Source of the DNA: a virus
DNA length: 41,634 nucleotides
Strand: one strand, 5' to 3'
IMG/VR virus record: IMGVR_UViG_3300050190_000178
Coordinates: 1 to 41,634 of that record
Made by a program: the position numbers and the translations under genes. Below the pieces are notes generated by a model. The model was not told the origin of the DNA. It made no database searches and saw only the letters and a program-made list of their open reading frames with translations. The first letter of the stretch is position 1, and the number at the start of each line of letters is the position of its first letter. Positions 39,979-41,634 of this stretch are shown piece after piece.

Positions 39979-40317
39979 ATGAATCCGGGGGATTTAAGAC
40001 ATAAAATCATCATTCAATATAACGCTGCCCTTGACCAGACGGATGATAACGGTAACCCACTGGAAGATTGGCAAACGCTCATCACCACCTATGCTAAAAG
40101 AACCGGGCTAAAAGGGAAATTGTTTTATCAGGCTGCAGCAGCACAAGCCGAGACGGATATTTTGTTTACTGTCCGTTACCGCGATGGTATCAAAGCAGGT
40201 ATGAACGTTATCCATGGCACAGATTCGTTTGAGGTAAAGGTACCGCCAATTGATCCGACAGGTCGTAGGCGCTGGCTTGAAATCCATACAAGGCAGGTGT
40301 TGCAAAATGGCGGCTGA
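39979..40317 (+). CDS. Head-tail adaptor/stopper (SPP1 gp16-like)
   Basis: The 112-aa protein opens MNPGDLRHKIIIQYNAALDQ, then has DWQTLITTYAKRTGLKG and a final strand region RWLEIHTRQV, the normal pattern of the phage head-tail joining family that plugs the connector after packaging. GGGGGG precedes the ATG. Its end overlaps the next gene by 11 bases. Confidence 0.9.
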   Translation: MNPGDLRHKIIIQYNAALDQTDDNGNPLEDWQTLITTYAKRTGLKGKLFYQAAAAQAETDILFTVRYRDGIKAGMNVIHGTDSFEVKVPPIDPTGRRRWLEIHTRQVLQNGG

Positions 40318-40693
40318 GATGGAGCTTCAGGGACTTGATGAACTCTTAAACCAGCTTAAGGAAGTCAGTTATAAGGCAAGCCGGGTCGAGAATCAGGCGC
40401 TCAAAGCGGCTGGTGAACCCATTGCCGATGAAATGAAGAGTCTCGTCAAGGTGAGTTCGATCACCCACCTCCACATCCGGGATGACATCCAAGTATCCGG
40501 TGTTAAAACGAAAAATGGCGTTAAATATCTTGAAATTGGTCCCGGCAAAGCCACGAACTGGAGAGCTAAATTCCTGGAATGGGGTACAAGTAAGATGCAA
40601 GCTCAGCCCTTCGTTCAACCAGCCTATGAACACCGACGAAAAGAGGCTGAAGAATCGATGATACAGACGATTGCGAAGTCCTTGGGATTATGA
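40307..40693 (+). CDS. HK97 gp10-like tail/neck protein
   Basis: The product is 128 aa from the ATG at 40307; ATG 40319 is possible and the frame extends to 40250 without a site. MELQGLDELLNQLKEV, LKAAGEPIADEMKSLV and KFLEWGTSKMQAQPFVQPAY are hallmarks of the HK97-gp10_like family, tail-completion proteins at the head-tail junction. The stop overlaps the next start (ATGA). Confidence 0.9.
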   Translation: MAAEMELQGLDELLNQLKEVSYKASRVENQALKAAGEPIADEMKSLVKVSSITHLHIRDDIQVSGVKTKNGVKYLEIGPGKATNWRAKFLEWGTSKMQAQPFVQPAYEHRRKEAEESMIQTIAKSLGL

Positions 40694-41010
40694 TTAATAG
40701 CATCCTAGTGAAAGCTCTCAAACCACTGGGCGTTCCGGTATCCTGGCAAACGTATTCAGGGACCGCTTCGACATACATTACCTTCTTCTGCTATAACGAA
40801 CAGGGTGAGGCTTGGGCAGAAAACGAGGAAATAGCCACGGGCTATTATGTGCAAGTGGATTTGTGGTCAAAAGGCGACGACTCATCACTCGTTGATCAAA
40901 TTAAATCGACGTTAGAATTAGAAGGCTTCAAACGAACAACAGCGCTGGACCTGTATGAATCTGAGACTCAGATTTATCACAAGGCCCTGCGCTTTTCTTA
41001 TGTAATTTAA
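40690..41010 (+). CDS. Tail completion/terminator protein
   Basis: The 106-aa protein begins MINSILVKALKPLGVPVSWQ. ITFFCYNEQGEAWAENEEIA, YYVQVDLWSKGD and a closing beta strand match the minor tail/tail-terminator proteins found between gp10-like and major tail genes. It is translationally coupled by ATGA to the previous gene. Confidence 0.8.
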   Translation: MINSILVKALKPLGVPVSWQTYSGTASTYITFFCYNEQGEAWAENEEIATGYYVQVDLWSKGDDSSLVDQIKSTLELEGFKRTTALDLYESETQIYHKALRFSYVI

Positions 41011-41029
41011 GTTGAAAGGAATTCATTAA

Positions 41030-41634
41030 ATGCCGATTGTAGGAATTGAAAAATTATATGTAGCAATACAAACAAAAGACAATCTAACCGGATTAACTTA
41101 CAACCCACCTAACTATTACGACGGAGTAAAAACCTTACTTATTAAACCTAAACAAAACACAGAGAAATTGTATGCCGAAAATATGCTATGGGACCAGGCA
41201 ACAACTCTGGACAGCGTAGACATCGAAGCAGACCTCGCGGATTTATCCAGCGCACAAAGAGTCGAACTGCTCGGTCAGACGAACGCAGCAGTCGGCGGAG
41301 TTTATGCTTCAGGAGCAGATATCGCACCTTATGTCGCCTTACTCTATAAGGCAACCCTACGAGAAGGCGCAAAAAGATACGGAGTAATCTACAAGGGAGC
41401 CTTCCAAATACCCGACGACCTCATCGAAGGGCAAGAAGGAAAGGTCAAATTCCAACCACCAAAAGTCGTAGCAATTTTTCAACCGACTAAGTACAACGGA
41501 ATGTGGGAGTACCATGTTGATACAACCGATCCGAACTGCCCGACAGAGATTGATTCCACTTGGTTTAATGCCGTAACAATCCCAGCAATAGATCTAATCC
41601 CACCAACCGTTGTTACCCTTCCTGCTGACGCAGC
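41030..41634 (+). CDS. Major tail protein (phi13-like), runs off the window
   Basis: From the ATG at 41030 (GAAAGGA upstream) the frame is open to the window end, giving 201 residues. It starts MPIVGIEKLYVAIQTKDNLT and continues YDGVKTLLIKPKQNTEKLYA, then ADIAPYVALLYKATLREGAK and GVIYKGAFQIPDD, matching phi13-type major tail proteins. The last visible part, PPTVVTLPADA, may begin an added Ig-like domain. The gene is cut by the window edge, not by mutation. Confidence 0.9.
   Translation, partial: MPIVGIEKLYVAIQTKDNLTGLTYNPPNYYDGVKTLLIKPKQNTEKLYAENMLWDQATTLDSVDIEADLADLSSAQRVELLGQTNAAVGGVYASGADIAPYVALLYKATLREGAKRYGVIYKGAFQIPDDLIEGQEGKVKFQPPKVVAIFQPTKYNGMWEYHVDTTDPNCPTEIDSTWFNAVTIPAIDLIPPTVVTLPADA

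Noticed and set aside
1-41634. tRNA or rRNA genes, CRISPR arrays
   Set aside because: None was recognised by eye on either strand; a covariance search was not possible here.

Overview
The window reads as DNA from a low-to-mid G+C Gram-positive anaerobe, most likely a Clostridia/Peptococcaceae-type host such as Desulfosporosinus or Desulfitobacterium. That placement is an inference from strong GGAGG-type ribosome sites, frequent TTG/GTG starts and the protein families present. It holds two blocks: an A+T-rich defence and accessory island (about 1-13.4 kb), then most of a siphovirus-type prophage (about 13.5 kb to the end). The prophage runs off the right edge in the major tail protein gene. 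No integrase, att site, tRNA, rRNA or CRISPR array was seen.

Island (1-13.4 kb). It begins with a decayed AAA ATPase remnant, followed by a complete type I restriction-modification operon (hsdR-hsdM-hsdS). Next come a decayed YdbC-like ssDNA-binding gene, a HEPN-type candidate RNase, a small unknown gene and a DUF5658 membrane protein. After a terminator there is about 0.5 kb of unexplained, partly palindromic DNA. It is followed by a promoter-led three-gene cassette of unknown function (8866-10731), whose last two genes are joined in the -1 frame across a run of ten A. A DUF4365-like nuclease fused to TPR repeats follows. The island ends in about 750 bp of gene-free sequence with nested inverted repeats and several terminators.

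Prophage, early part (13.5-26 kb). A leftward repressor/membrane-protein pair faces rightward small regulators. These are a Com-like zinc finger, a sigma-like protein, a Cro/XRE-like protein and a DUF4406-type protein that seems to start at ATT. A compact replication module follows: DUF2800, DUF2815, family A DNA polymerase, VapE/D5-type primase-helicase, YozE-like, VRR-NUC and an SNF2-type helicase. It ends with a MazG-like protein and a late-regulator-like HTH protein.

Prophage, late part (26-41.6 kb). An HNH endonuclease, a probable cos region and TerS (P27) come first. Then a ParB-domain DNA methyltransferase, a conserved phage protein and a DUF2958 protein lie between TerS and TerL. The HK97-like head genes follow (portal, ClpP-like protease, capsid), then the connector/tail genes.

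The late operon is interrupted between TerL and portal by about 3 kb of leftward cargo. This cargo is a single-chain ECF sigma factor/anti-sigma-like fusion, a 444-bp miniature inverted-repeat element and an XRE/membrane-protein pair with a clear two-operator promoter. The element has perfect 26-bp terminal inverted repeats and a 10-bp target duplication, and it sits exactly in the loop of a pre-existing hairpin. The strongest leads are this element, the sigma fusion and the unknown cassette with the A10 slip site.
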